Origin: CAIWHR01 sp963734055
GTDB lineage: Bacteria > Pseudomonadota > Gammaproteobacteria > Burkholderiales > Casimicrobiaceae
Direction of reading: 5' to 3'
Assembly (NCBI GenBank): GCA_963734055.1
Contig: CAVTFQ010000003.1
Span: forward strand, 372,001-436,000
Length of the DNA: 64,000 bases
In this document: positions 45,060 to 53,629 of the stretch, in pieces
Layout: every line of letters starts with the position of its first letter
How positions within the stretch are numbered: position 1 is the first letter of the stretch
Translations under genes and position numbers: made by a program
The notes under the pieces: model-generated
The model's database searches: none
Seen by the model: only the letters and a program-made list of their open reading frames with translations
What the model was told of the DNA's origin: nothing

Positions 45060-45157
45060 CGGATGGTCATGGGGCAACCGCTAGAATGGCCGCTGATTGC
45101 GGCTGATCGCGGCGGCGCATGCCGGCGGCCGACCACCTTCCCAAGCGAGGTCCTAGC

Positions 45158-47551
45158 ATGAAATCCACGACAAAATTGAGCCGCAGCTACGACATCGCGA
45201 CCAAGGTCGCTCTCGTCCTGCAGAAGCGCGCCAAGATTGCGCAAGAGCACTTCCAGGACCGCTTGCAGAAGGCCTGGGCCGGCAATGTCTCGAACATGAC
45301 TACCGTGCCGGCGACCCCCTGGGACGCGTGGTCCGCGTGGTACGGGTACGCGTCGGACGTCGCGCAGCGCTCGGTCCTGTTCCTCGACACGCTGCGCCAG
45401 CGCGGGAACAACTTCGTCGAGCACACGCGGCAGGGAATGCCGCCGGTCCTGCACTTCGACTACGAGACGGTCGTCGACGGTCGCAAGCTCGCGCGGCCGG
45501 TCAACTACGCACTCGTCAGGATCGTGCCGCCCGAAGGGGTCGTCATCGACCCGAAGCGGCGCCCGTACGTGATCATCGATCCGCGCGCGGGCCACGGCCC
45601 TGGCATCGGCGGCTTCAAGGACGACTCGCAGGTTGGAGTCGCGCTGCGCAGCGGGCATCCCGTGTACTTCGTGATCTTCTTTCGCGACCCCGAGCCGGGC
45701 CAGACGATGCTCGACGTCTGCCGCGCCGAACAGGAGTTCGTCCGCAAGGTGCGCGCGCTCCATCCGGCGAGCCCGAAGCCCGCGATCGTGGGCAACTGCC
45801 AAGGTGGCTGGGCGGCGATGATGCTCGCGGCGTCCGATCCCGACGACACCGGCCCGATCGTGATCAACGGCGCGCCGATGTCCTACTGGGGCGGCGCGTG
45901 GACCGAGGGCGCGGGCGACAACCCGATGCGCTACTCCGGCGGCAACCTCGGCGGCACATGGCTCGCCTCGCTCACGTCGGACCTGGGCGACGGCATCTTC
46001 GACGGCGCGTACCTGGTCGAGAATTTCGAGAATCTGAACCCGGCCAACACCTTCTGGGACAAGTACTACCACCTCTTCGCGAACGTCGACACCGAGCCGC
46101 CGCGCTTCCTCGAGTTCGAGCGCTGGTGGGGCGGGTTCTACCTGATGAACCGCGAGGAGATCGAGTGGATCACGCGCAATCTCTTCGTCGGCAACAAGCT
46201 GTGGACGGGCGGCACGCAGGGCACGGGCGGCAAGGCGTTCGACCTGCGCTCGATCAAGGCGCCGATCGTCCTGTTTGCGTCGATGGGCGACAACATCACG
46301 CCGCCGCAGCAGGCGTTCAACTGGGTCGCCGACGTCTACGGCTCGACCGACGAGATCAAGGCGCGCGGCCAGACGATCGTCGGCCTGCTCCATCGGGACG
46401 TCGGCCACCTCGGCATCTTCGTTTCCGGCAAGGTCGCGAAGAAAGAGCACGCGCAGATCGTTTCGGTCCTGCAGTCGATCGAGGCGCTGCCGCCGGGACT
46501 CTGGGGCATGGCGATCAGCGAGCGCAAGGGCGCCGACGGGAAGGTCGAATACGCCGTCGAGTTCGAGGAGCGCGAGCTCGAGGAAGTCGTCGGCCGGCTG
46601 AATCGCTTCGACCGTGTCGACGAGCAGCCCTTCGAAGCGGTCGCGGCAGTGTCGGAATTCAATCAGCGTGCCTACGAGCTGTTCGCGCAACCGTTCGTCC
46701 AGTCCATGTCGAACGAGCTCGGCGCGAAGGTTCGCCGGCAGTTCCATCCGCTGCGCGCGCAGCGGTGGTCGTTCTCCGACCTGAACCCCTGGATGGCCTG
46801 GGTCGCGCCGGCGGCGGAGGCCGTCCGCGCGATGCGCGCGGCGCCGGACGAGCGTGACGCAAGTCCGCTCCGCGGTGTCGAAAAGGCCGGGGCGGAAACC
46901 ATCAGCGCATCGCTCGACTACTATCGCGAGCTGCGCGATGCGCTTTCCGAGGCGACGTTCTTCCAGACTTACGGCAACGTGTTCTCGCTTTACCTGGCCG
47001 ACAAGGCGGGAGGCGCACGCGAGAGCGAGGTCGTCGCCGAAGCTCGCGAGCTGCCGTACGTCAAGGAAGCGCTCGCGGCGATCGACAAGGGCGGTTATCC
47101 CGAGGCGGTCGCGCGCGCGGCGGCGCTGCTCGCGCGGCACGGGACGCCGCTCCCGCTGTCGTGGATCGAGACCCGGAAGGAGCTCGCCGACGATTACCGC
47201 GAGCTCCTGCCCGATCTTCCCCCGGACGTGAGACGGCGCGTCCGCGGCGAGCAGGACATCATCGTTCGCTACGAGCGCGATCGCGCGATCGAGACGATGC
47301 CGGCGCTGCTCGCGGACCCGGCGGACCGGGAACGGCTGCTGGAGCTCGTGACGCGACTCCTGGCCGACGAGCGCATTCAGGCCGCGCGTCCCACCGCGGA
47401 ACAGACCGCGATGCTCGAGGCCCTGCGGCGGGCACTCGCGCGCGAACCCGCGGCAGCGGGTCGCGCCAAGAGTGCGGCGCGCCCGCGTACGCGCGTGCGG
47501 ACCGCATCGAAACGCGGCCGTGAGGAACGCAATGGCACGCGCGCACGTTAA
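45158..47551 (+). CDS. DUF3141 protein (PhaC-related alpha/beta hydrolase)
   Basis: A 797-residue protein with a PhaC-like alpha/beta hydrolase core. The nucleophile Cys is about residue 214 in AIVGNCQGGWAAMM, where PHA synthases have the same G-x-C-x-G-G box. Helical and charged extensions follow it. Motifs include VIIDPRAGHGPGIGG, FDLRSIKAPIVLFASMGDNITPP and LHRDVGHLGIFVSG with Asp and His. The C-terminal 280 residues (after RKGADGKVEYAVEFEE) are specific to the family. GAGG 7 nt upstream selects ATG 45158 over 45119. DUF3141 proteins are found next to pta-ackA genes. The reaction is unknown, but a hydroxyacyl-CoA or acyl-transfer role is likely. Confidence 0.88.
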   Translation: MKSTTKLSRSYDIATKVALVLQKRAKIAQEHFQDRLQKAWAGNVSNMTTVPATPWDAWSAWYGYASDVAQRSVLFLDTLRQRGNNFVEHTRQGMPPVLHFDYETVVDGRKLARPVNYALVRIVPPEGVVIDPKRRPYVIIDPRAGHGPGIGGFKDDSQVGVALRSGHPVYFVIFFRDPEPGQTMLDVCRAEQEFVRKVRALHPASPKPAIVGNCQGGWAAMMLAASDPDDTGPIVINGAPMSYWGGAWTEGAGDNPMRYSGGNLGGTWLASLTSDLGDGIFDGAYLVENFENLNPANTFWDKYYHLFANVDTEPPRFLEFERWWGGFYLMNREEIEWITRNLFVGNKLWTGGTQGTGGKAFDLRSIKAPIVLFASMGDNITPPQQAFNWVADVYGSTDEIKARGQTIVGLLHRDVGHLGIFVSGKVAKKEHAQIVSVLQSIEALPPGLWGMAISERKGADGKVEYAVEFEERELEEVVGRLNRFDRVDEQPFEAVAAVSEFNQRAYELFAQPFVQSMSNELGAKVRRQFHPLRAQRWSFSDLNPWMAWVAPAAEAVRAMRAAPDERDASPLRGVEKAGAETISASLDYYRELRDALSEATFFQTYGNVFSLYLADKAGGARESEVVAEARELPYVKEALAAIDKGGYPEAVARAAALLARHGTPLPLSWIETRKELADDYRELLPDLPPDVRRRVRGEQDIIVRYERDRAIETMPALLADPADRERLLELVTRLLADERIQAARPTAEQTAMLEALRRALAREPAAAGRAKSAARPRTRVRTASKRGREERNGTRAR

Positions 47552-48473
47552 GTACCAGCGGCTCATCGACTTCTGCAAGGCGCTGCCGCCGACGCCGGTG
47601 GCGGTCGCGCATCCGTGCGACGAGAGCTCGTTGCGCAGCGCGGTCGACGCCGCAGCCATGGGGCTGATCACGCCGATCCTGGTCGGCCCGCGGCCGCGGA
47701 TCGAGGCGGTCGCGAAGGAGCACGGGCTCGACATCACCGCCTTCGAGATCGTCGACGCGGCGCACAGCCACGAGTCGGCCGCCCGCGCGGTTGCACTCGT
47801 GCGCGAAGGCAGGGCGGAGGCACTCATGAAGGGGAGCCTCCACACCGACGAGCTGATGGGCGAGGTCGTGAAGCGCGACACGGGGCTTCGCACCGCGCGA
47901 CGCGTCAGCCACTGCTTCATCATGGACGTGCCGACCTACGCCGAGACGCTCATCGTCACTGACGCCGCCGTCAACATCGCGCCGACGATGGAGGACAAGG
48001 TCGACATCATCCAGAACGCGATCGACCTCGCGCACGCGCTGCAGTTTCAGGAGGTGCGGGTCGCGATCCTGTCGGCGATGGAGACGGTCAACCCGAAGGT
48101 GCCGTCGACCGTCGAGGCCGCGGCGCTGTGCAAGATGGCGGACCGGAAGCAGATCACCGGTGCCATCCTCGACGGGCCGCTCGCGCTCGACAATGCGATC
48201 AGCCTGGAATCAGCCGAGATCAAGAAGATCGATTCGCCGGTCGCGGGACGCGCCAACGTGCTCGTCGTTCCCGATCTCGAGGCGGGCAACATGCTCGCGA
48301 AGAGCCTGTCGTTCCTTGCGGACGCCGATGCCGCCGGCATCGTGCTCGGCGCGCGCGTGCCGATCATCCTCACGAGCCGCGCCGATTCGGTGATGACCCG
48401 TCTCGCGTCGTGCGCGATCGCAGCGCTGGTCGCGAAGGCCAAGCGCGACGCCGGGACGAAGACGGTCGCTTGA
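47532..48473 (+). CDS. pta: Phosphate acetyl/butyryltransferase (PTA_PTB domain)
   Basis: A 313-residue single-domain phosphotransacylase (the PTA_PTB domain only, without the long N-terminal P-loop region of E. coli Pta). Motifs include ITPILVGPRPRIEAVAKEHG, ALMKGSLHTDELMGEVVKRD, RVSHCFIMDVPTYAETLIVTDAAVNI and LPSTVEA-like KVPSTVEAAAL. It interconverts acyl-CoA and acyl phosphate, feeding acetate kinase downstream. It overlaps the DUF3141 gene by 20 bp and has GAGGA upstream, so it is translationally coupled. Butyryl versus acetyl preference cannot be resolved. Confidence 0.9.
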   Translation: MARAHVKYQRLIDFCKALPPTPVAVAHPCDESSLRSAVDAAAMGLITPILVGPRPRIEAVAKEHGLDITAFEIVDAAHSHESAARAVALVREGRAEALMKGSLHTDELMGEVVKRDTGLRTARRVSHCFIMDVPTYAETLIVTDAAVNIAPTMEDKVDIIQNAIDLAHALQFQEVRVAILSAMETVNPKVPSTVEAAALCKMADRKQITGAILDGPLALDNAISLESAEIKKIDSPVAGRANVLVVPDLEAGNMLAKSLSFLADADAAGIVLGARVPIILTSRADSVMTRLASCAIAALVAKAKRDAGTKTVA

Positions 48474-48477
48474 ACCG

Positions 48478-49659
48478 ATGGATGCGATCGTCGTCGTCAA
48501 CGCCGGCTCGTCGAGCCTCAAGTTCTCGTTGTTCGCCGCGGCCGACGGCGAGCTCGCGCTGACGGCGCGCGGGCAGGCGGAGGGGCTCTATACGTCGCCG
48601 CGCTTCGTTGCGAAGGACGCGGCCGGCAGCGCCCTGGACGAGCGGTCCTGGGGCGAGGGCACGAAGCTCGGCCACGACGGCGCGCTGGAGTACCTCATAT
48701 CGTTCCTGCGCGAGCGGTTCTCCGAACACCGCTTGACGGCCGTCGGCCATCGCGTCGTGCACGGCGGCCTCGAGTACGCCGAGCCGACCCGCGTCGATGC
48801 AGGGGTGCTCGCGGCGCTCGAAAAGTACGTGCCGCTCGCGCCGCTCCACCAGCCGCACAATCTGGCCCCCATCCGCGCACTGCTCGCCCGCGCGCCGGAC
48901 CTTCCGCAAATCGCCTGCTTCGACACGGCGTTCCACCGTCGCCAGCCCGCGGTCGCGCAGGCCTTTGCGCTGCCGAAGTCGATCACCGAGCGAGGCGTGC
49001 GCCGCTACGGCTTCCACGGGTTGTCCTACGAATACATCGCCCACGCCCTGCCGCAATACGACGCGCGCGCGGCCACGGGCAAGGTGGTGGTGCTCCATCT
49101 CGGCAATGGCGCCAGCATGTGCGCGATCGCGGGCGGGACGAGCATCGCGAGCACGATGGGCTTCACCGCGGCGGACGGCTTGCCGATGGGCACGCGTTGC
49201 GGCAGCCTCGACCCGGGCGTGATGCTCTACCTGATGGACGAGCTCGCCATGGATGCGCGGGCGATCGAGAAGCTCATCTATCAGCAGTCGGGGCTGCTCG
49301 GCGTCTCGGGGATCTCGAGCGACATGCGGACGCTCGAGGCGAGCGCCGACCCTGCCGCGAAGGCCGCGATCGATCTCTTCGTCTACCGGATCGGCCGCGA
49401 GCTGGGTTCGCTCGCGGCGGCACTCGGCGGGCTCGACGCGATCGTCTTCACCGCGGGCATCGGCGAGAACAGCGCGCGGCTGCGGGAGCGCGTGTGCGCC
49501 GACGCCGCGTGGCTCGGCGTCGAGCTCGATCGCGACGCGAACGCAGGCGGCGGCCCGCGCATTTCGACCACCGGGAGCCGCGTCGCCGCGTGGGTGATCC
49601 CGACCAACGAGGAACTGATGATCGCGCGCCACACACGCCGCGTGCTGGCGGCGCGCTGA
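48478..49659 (+). CDS. ackA: Acetate kinase
   Basis: A 393-residue acetate/propionate kinase family protein. It starts MDAIVVVNAGSSSLKFSLF (kinase signature 1), and HRVVHGGLEYAEPTRV contains signature 2. ATP-binding motifs lie in VVVLHLGNGASMCAI and IVFTAGIGENSARLRERV. It makes acetate and ATP from acetyl phosphate and ADP, or runs in reverse. It lies 4 bp after pta. With pta it gives substrate-level ATP under the oxygen limitation suggested by the upstream FNR-type promoter. Confidence 0.94.
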   Translation: MDAIVVVNAGSSSLKFSLFAAADGELALTARGQAEGLYTSPRFVAKDAAGSALDERSWGEGTKLGHDGALEYLISFLRERFSEHRLTAVGHRVVHGGLEYAEPTRVDAGVLAALEKYVPLAPLHQPHNLAPIRALLARAPDLPQIACFDTAFHRRQPAVAQAFALPKSITERGVRRYGFHGLSYEYIAHALPQYDARAATGKVVVLHLGNGASMCAIAGGTSIASTMGFTAADGLPMGTRCGSLDPGVMLYLMDELAMDARAIEKLIYQQSGLLGVSGISSDMRTLEASADPAAKAAIDLFVYRIGRELGSLAAALGGLDAIVFTAGIGENSARLRERVCADAAWLGVELDRDANAGGGPRISTTGSRVAAWVIPTNEELMIARHTRRVLAAR

Positions 49660-49670
49660 AAGGAACACGG

Positions 49671-50453
49671 ATGACCCTCGACATTCCACGTCCGGTGCTC
49701 AAGGACCGGAAGGCGCTCGTCGTCGGCGTCGCGAACGAGCACTCGATCGCCTGGGGCTGCGCGAAAGCGTTCCGCGAGCTCGGCGCCGAGCTCGCGATCA
49801 CCTACATCAACGAGAAGACGAGGACCTACGTCGAGCCGCTCGCGAAGGAGCTGGGCGCGCCCATCTTCATGCCGCTCGACGTGGCCGTGCCCGGCCAGCT
49901 CGAGGCCGTGTTCGAGGCCATCAGCCGGAAGTGGGGCGCGCTCGACATGCTCGTGCATTCGATCGCCTTTGCGCCGAAGGCGGACCTGCAGGGCCCGCTG
50001 CTCGAGTGCTCCGCCGATGGCTTCAAGCAGGCGATGGACATCTCGTGCCACTCGTTCGTGCGGATGGCGCGCCTCGCCGCGCCGCTGATGAAGGACGGCG
50101 GGACCCTGTTCGCCATGAGCTACTACGGCGCCAACAAGGTGGTCCCGAATTACAACGTGATGGGGCCCGTGAAGGCAGCGCTCGAGGCGTGCTGCCGTTA
50201 CCTCGCCTACGAGCTCGGCGGGAAGGGCATCCGTGTGCACGCGATCTCGCCCGGCCCGCTCAAGACGCGTGCCGCGTCGGGACTCAGGGACTTCGACCTG
50301 CTGCTCACGGAGGCCGCGCAGCGCGCACCGATCGGCGAGCTCGTGGACATCATGGACGTCGGCTTCACCTGCGCCTACCTCGCGACGCCGTTCGCCAGGC
50401 GACTGTCGGGGGAAACCCTCTACGTCGACGGCGGTGTCAACATCATGGCTTGA
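49671..50453 (+). CDS. fabI: Enoyl-ACP reductase I
   Basis: A 260-residue SDR-fold enoyl-[ACP] reductase. The NADH-binding region is ALVVGVANEHSIAWGCAKAF and HSIAFAPKADLQGPLLE is FabI-typical. The catalytic Tyr-(6)-Lys appears in YYGANKVVPNYNVMGPVKAALE, followed by SPGPLKTRAASGLRDF and a C-terminal SGETLYVDGGVNIMA. AAGGA precedes the ATG. It is unusual to find FabI after pta-ackA. This may be a second copy with a role in redox balance; whether a housekeeping FabI exists elsewhere cannot be seen. Confidence 0.9.
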   Translation: MTLDIPRPVLKDRKALVVGVANEHSIAWGCAKAFRELGAELAITYINEKTRTYVEPLAKELGAPIFMPLDVAVPGQLEAVFEAISRKWGALDMLVHSIAFAPKADLQGPLLECSADGFKQAMDISCHSFVRMARLAAPLMKDGGTLFAMSYYGANKVVPNYNVMGPVKAALEACCRYLAYELGGKGIRVHAISPGPLKTRAASGLRDFDLLLTEAAQRAPIGELVDIMDVGFTCAYLATPFARRLSGETLYVDGGVNIMA

Positions 50454-50486
50454 GCGCGCGAGCGCGAAGGCCCCAAAGGAGCAATC

Positions 50487-50738
50487 ATGGAACGACTTTG
50501 GATCGCGAACGTTGCCCCGGGGACGAGCGACGATGAGATCAAGGCGCTGGTCGCCAAGTATTCGCACGATCCGATGGAGTGCATCGAGCTCGAGCGCGTC
50601 GAGGGCGACGGCAGCCGCCCGGCGGTCCTGATGACCTTCACCGGCAAGAAGTTCGACACCCTCGGCAACCTGGCGCTGCGCCTCAACGGCATGTACTGGA
50701 AGGGCCGCGCGCTCGGCTGCTCGACGACGCTCGGCTGA
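50487..50738 (+). CDS. Small RRM-like protein
   Basis: An 83-residue protein with an RRM-like pattern: first strand ERLWIANVAPGTSDDEIKALVAKY, a central SRPAVLMTFTG strand at the RNP1 position, and NLALRLNGMYWKGRALGC at the end. The RNP1 aromatic residues are only partly kept, so RNA binding is likely but unproven. AAGGAG lies 5 nt upstream of the ATG. It follows fabI by 33 bp and converges with rimO. It may regulate the operon's mRNAs or be an unrelated small fold. Confidence 0.7.
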   Translation: MERLWIANVAPGTSDDEIKALVAKYSHDPMECIELERVEGDGSRPAVLMTFTGKKFDTLGNLALRLNGMYWKGRALGCSTTLG

Positions 50739-50744
50739 GCGCTG

Positions 50745-52127
50745 CTACGGCGCGGCGACGGCGACGAGGTCGTGCTCGGCCGCCGCAGTGACCCGCACCC
50801 GCGCGAACGACCCCACGGCGAGCTTGCGGCCACCCGCAACGCGAACGGTCCCGTCGATCTCGGGCGCATCGGCCGCCGATCGCGCGATGGCGATGTCGCC
50901 GTCGTGCGCGTCGACCAACACCGTCATCGTCCGCCCCACCTGGCGCGCGAGACGCCGCGCCGAAATGCGCGCCTGCGTCGCCATGAACCGCGCGCGCCGC
51001 TCTTCCTTGAGGTCGTCCGCGACCGGGTCGGGCAACGCGTTCGCTGCGGCGCCTTCGACCGGCGAATAGGCGAAGCAGCCCACGCGGTCGAGCTCGGCCG
51101 CTTCGAGAAACGCGAGCAGCTCGTCGAACTCGCGTTCGGTCTCGCCCGGAAAACCGACGATGAAGGTGCTGCGGATCACGAGATCGGGGCGCGCCTCGCG
51201 CCATGCCTCGATGCGGCGGAGCGTGCCCTCGGCGTTCGCCGGGCGCTTCATCAGCTTCAGGATTCGCGGCGACGCGTGCTGGAACGGAACGTCGAGGTAG
51301 GGGAGGAGCCCGCCATGCGCGGGGTCCGCGGTCATCCGCGCCACGACCTCGTCGACGTGCGGATACGGGTAGACGTAATGGAGGCGCACCCATGCGCCAT
51401 GCGATCGCGCGAGCGCGTCGAGCGCGGTCGCAAGCTCCGTCACCCGCGTCCTGACCGGCCGGCCCTGCCAGAACCCGGTCCGGTAACGGACGTCGACGCC
51501 GTAGGCGCTCGTGTCCTGCGAGATCACGAGGATCTCGCGAACGCCGGCGCGCAGGAGCCGCTCCGCCTCCGCCATGACCTCGCCGAGCGGCCGGCTGACG
51601 AGATCGCCGCGCATCGACGGGATGATGCAGAACGTGCAGCGGTGGTTGCAGCCCTCGCTGATCTTGAGATACGCGTAGTGCGACGGCGTGAGCTTGACTC
51701 CCTGGGGCGGGACGAGGTCGACGAAGGGGTCGTGCGGCCGCGGCAGGTGGGCGTGCACGGCCGCCAGCACCTCCGCCGTCGCGTGCGGACCCGTCACCGC
51801 AAGCACCTTCGGATGCGCTTCACGGACGAACCGGCCGCCGTCTTTCGCGCCGAGACAGCCGGTGACGATCACCTTGCCGTTCTCGGCGAGCGCCTCGCCG
51901 ATGGCGTCGAGCGATTCGGCGATCGCGGCGTCGATGAAGCCGCAGGTGTTGACGACGACGAGATCCGCGCCGGCGTAGCTCGGGTCGATCGCGTAACCCT
52001 CCGCGCCGAGCTGCGTGACGATCTGCTCGGAATCGACGAGTGCCTTCGGACAGCCCAGCGACACGAATCCCACGCGCGGAGGAGGGGCGACACCGCCCCG
52101 GGAGCTTCGTGCCCCCGACTTGCTCAT
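50745..52127 (-). CDS. rimO: Ribosomal protein S12 methylthiotransferase RimO
   Basis: A 460-residue radical SAM methylthiotransferase. The N-terminal UPF0004 domain has cluster cysteines (GFVSLGCPKALVDSE; VVVNTCGFIDAAI; VTGCLGAKDGG). The radical SAM CxxxCxxC is in KISEGCNHRCTFCIIPSMRGDL (about residue 166 on). A C-terminal TRAM domain (FMATQARISARRLARQVG; GGRKLAVGSFARV) completes it. It methylthiolates Asp88 of ribosomal protein S12 using S-adenosylmethionine and two iron-sulfur clusters. The PHA-linked gene order in betaproteobacteria often places rimO after phaR, as here. Confidence 0.96.
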   Translation of the reverse strand: MSKSGARSSRGGVAPPPRVGFVSLGCPKALVDSEQIVTQLGAEGYAIDPSYAGADLVVVNTCGFIDAAIAESLDAIGEALAENGKVIVTGCLGAKDGGRFVREAHPKVLAVTGPHATAEVLAAVHAHLPRPHDPFVDLVPPQGVKLTPSHYAYLKISEGCNHRCTFCIIPSMRGDLVSRPLGEVMAEAERLLRAGVREILVISQDTSAYGVDVRYRTGFWQGRPVRTRVTELATALDALARSHGAWVRLHYVYPYPHVDEVVARMTADPAHGGLLPYLDVPFQHASPRILKLMKRPANAEGTLRRIEAWREARPDLVIRSTFIVGFPGETEREFDELLAFLEAAELDRVGCFAYSPVEGAAANALPDPVADDLKEERRARFMATQARISARRLARQVGRTMTVLVDAHDGDIAIARSAADAPEIDGTVRVAGGRKLAVGSFARVRVTAAAEHDLVAVAAP

Positions 52128-52206
52128 CTCAGGCCAAGACGGCGCGCGCGATTGCGCCGCAGCAAGGAAGCCGTCACCGCGTACTTGTTGCGCCGCGTTC
52201 GGCGCC

Positions 52207-52779
52207 TCAGCGCTTCTTCTCGTCGTCGGCGGTCTGCGGTGCGGCGCCGAAGTTCGGGAACGGGAACGCCGCGAACATGCCGCGCGTCTGGTCCTGCATC
52301 CGCTGCTGCATGTCCATGAACAGCTTGGCGCTCTGCTCGAGGTAGTTGCCGAGCATGCCCTGCATCGCCGGCGCCTGCATCTGCATGAACTGCTTCCAGA
52401 GGTCCGGGGTCAGCATCATCTTGTCGCCGTAGATCTGCTTCGCCTGGTCCTGCAGCTTCTTCTGGATCGCGAGGAACGCCTTCACGTTCTGCTCGATGTA
52501 GCTGCCCATGATCGTCTGCTGGGCGCTGCCGTAGAAGCGGATCATCTGCGCGAGCATCTCCGAGCTGAACATCGGCATCCCGCCGGCCTCCTCCTCGAGG
52601 ATGATCTGCAGCAGGATGGCGCGCGAGAGGTCGTCGCCGCTCTTGGCGTCGATGACCTGGAATTCGATGTTGTCGAGCACCATCTGCTTCACGTCGGCGA
52701 GCGTGATGTAGCCGCTGTTCGCGGTGTCGTAGAGGCGCCGGTTCGGGTACTTCTTGATGATGCGGGGGGTCTCGCTCAT
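52207..52779 (-). CDS. phaR: PHA synthesis repressor PhaR
   Basis: A 190-residue regulator. The N-terminal PHB/PHA accumulation DNA-binding domain is RIIKKYPNRRLYDTANSGYITLADVKQMVLDN. Two amphipathic PHB-acc helical repeats follow (FSSEMLAQMIRFYGSAQQTIM; DLWKQFMQMQAPAMQGMLGNYLEQSAKLFMDMQQRM), which bind granules. PhaR represses phaP and its own gene and is titrated off DNA by nascent granules; this is established for the family. It is divergent from phaP with a shared control region. The -10 box ATTATA (52806-52811, complement TATAAT) fits the phaR promoter. Confidence 0.95.
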   Translation of the reverse strand: MSETPRIIKKYPNRRLYDTANSGYITLADVKQMVLDNIEFQVIDAKSGDDLSRAILLQIILEEEAGGMPMFSSEMLAQMIRFYGSAQQTIMGSYIEQNVKAFLAIQKKLQDQAKQIYGDKMMLTPDLWKQFMQMQAPAMQGMLGNYLEQSAKLFMDMQQRMQDQTRGMFAAFPFPNFGAAPQTADDEKKR

Positions 52780-52805
52780 GCCGGCCTCGGAGATAGAAGT
52801 CTGAT

Positions 52806-52811
52806 ATTATA
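52806..52811 (-). promoter_or_regulatory. Probable -10 element of the phaR promoter
   Basis: On the reverse strand this is a perfect TATAAT, 27 bases upstream of the phaR start codon. The -35 region at 17 bp spacing (AAACAT) is weak, as for a gene under tight or low-level control. It faces away from the phaP promoter across the inverted repeat. Confidence 0.55.
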
Positions 52812-52846
52812 ACCTGCTGATTTATCGGATGTTTGATTTCCTTGCC

Positions 52847-52876
52847 GCACTGCGGAAACCAGGATTGGTGCAGTGC
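52847..52876. promoter_or_regulatory. Candidate PhaR operator in the phaR-phaP divergent region
   Basis: GCACTGC (52847-52853) and GCAGTGC (52870-52876) form a perfect inverted repeat with 16 bp between. It lies just upstream of the phaP -35 box (52889-52894). PhaR proteins bind TGC-rich sites in phaP and phaR promoters, so this is a strong candidate. A related TGCGATGCAGCA lies downstream of the -10 box (52925-52936). Confidence 0.5.
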
Positions 52877-52888
52877 AACAAAAAAACC

Positions 52889-52917
52889 TTGACTTGGGAG
52901 ATTTCCGTCCCTACAAT
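52889..52917 (+). promoter_or_regulatory. phaP: Sigma-70 promoter of phaP
   Basis: TTGACT (52889-52894) is followed at exactly 17 bp by TACAAT (52912-52917), a near-consensus sigma-70 promoter. It is the strongest promoter match seen in the window and fits the very high expression of phasins. The phaP start codon is 110 bp downstream. Confidence 0.8.
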
Positions 52918-53026
52918 GGGTTTGTGCGATGCAGCAATCGCGGGCCGGCGGTGAATGGATTCCCGGGCGCGCGAGGGCATCGGAACCCGTTTACCGGCGA
53001 CGAACCCACTGACGAAAGGACATCCC

Positions 53027-53572
53027 ATGTACAACGCCACCGAGCAGTTTGCTGAACTCAACAAGGCCAGCGTCGCGCAAGCGACCAAGCTGGCCGCGCT
53101 CGCCATCGAGAACGCCGAAAAGCTCGCCCGCCTGAACCTGAGCGCCGCCAAGGCTGCGCTGGCGCAGGGCGTCGAAGGTGCGACGGCCGCGACGGCGGTG
53201 AAGGACGTGCAGGACCTGATGGCGCTTCGCGCCCGCTACGCCGAAACCGGCGTGCAGGTCGCGCTCGGCTATTCGAAGAGCCTCTACGAGATGGCCTCCG
53301 AAGCGCAAGCCCAGTACTCGGCGCTCGCCGAAGAGGCGTGGTCGGCTTACACGAAGGGCGTCGCGTCGTGGGTCGAGAAGGCCAGCAAGGCCGCACCCGC
53401 CGGCTCGGACGTCGGTTTCAACGCGCTCAAGTCGACGGTCGCTGCGACGACCGCCGCCTTCGACCAGTTCCAGAAGGCCACGAAGCAGGTCGTGAACCTG
53501 GCCGACGCCTCGGTCCGCGCCGCCGCAGCGAACGCGTCGAAGGTCGCGCCGAAGGGCCGCCGCGCCGCGTAA
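53027..53572 (+). CDS. phaP: Phasin (PHA granule-associated protein)
   Basis: A 181-residue Ala/Lys-rich helical protein of the phasin_2 family. It begins MYNATEQFAELNKASVAQATKLAALAIENAEKLARLNLSAAKAALAQ, and long amphipathic helices continue to VKDVQDLMALRARYAETGVQVA. The C-terminus is Ala/Lys-rich (ANASKVAPKGRRAA). Phasins coat PHB granules and control their number and size. AAGGA 6 nt upstream fixes the ATG at 53027. It has a near-consensus promoter with a PhaR-type inverted repeat. Its 3' untranslated region carries a CCTCCTCC hairpin and terminator. Confidence 0.95.
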   Translation: MYNATEQFAELNKASVAQATKLAALAIENAEKLARLNLSAAKAALAQGVEGATAATAVKDVQDLMALRARYAETGVQVALGYSKSLYEMASEAQAQYSALAEEAWSAYTKGVASWVEKASKAAPAGSDVGFNALKSTVAATTAAFDQFQKATKQVVNLADASVRAAAANASKVAPKGRRAA

Positions 53573-53629
53573 CGCCGAAGCCCGCATCCGCCACCCGATC
53601 GGCGGCGGAGCGGAAAAGGACGTCTCCTT

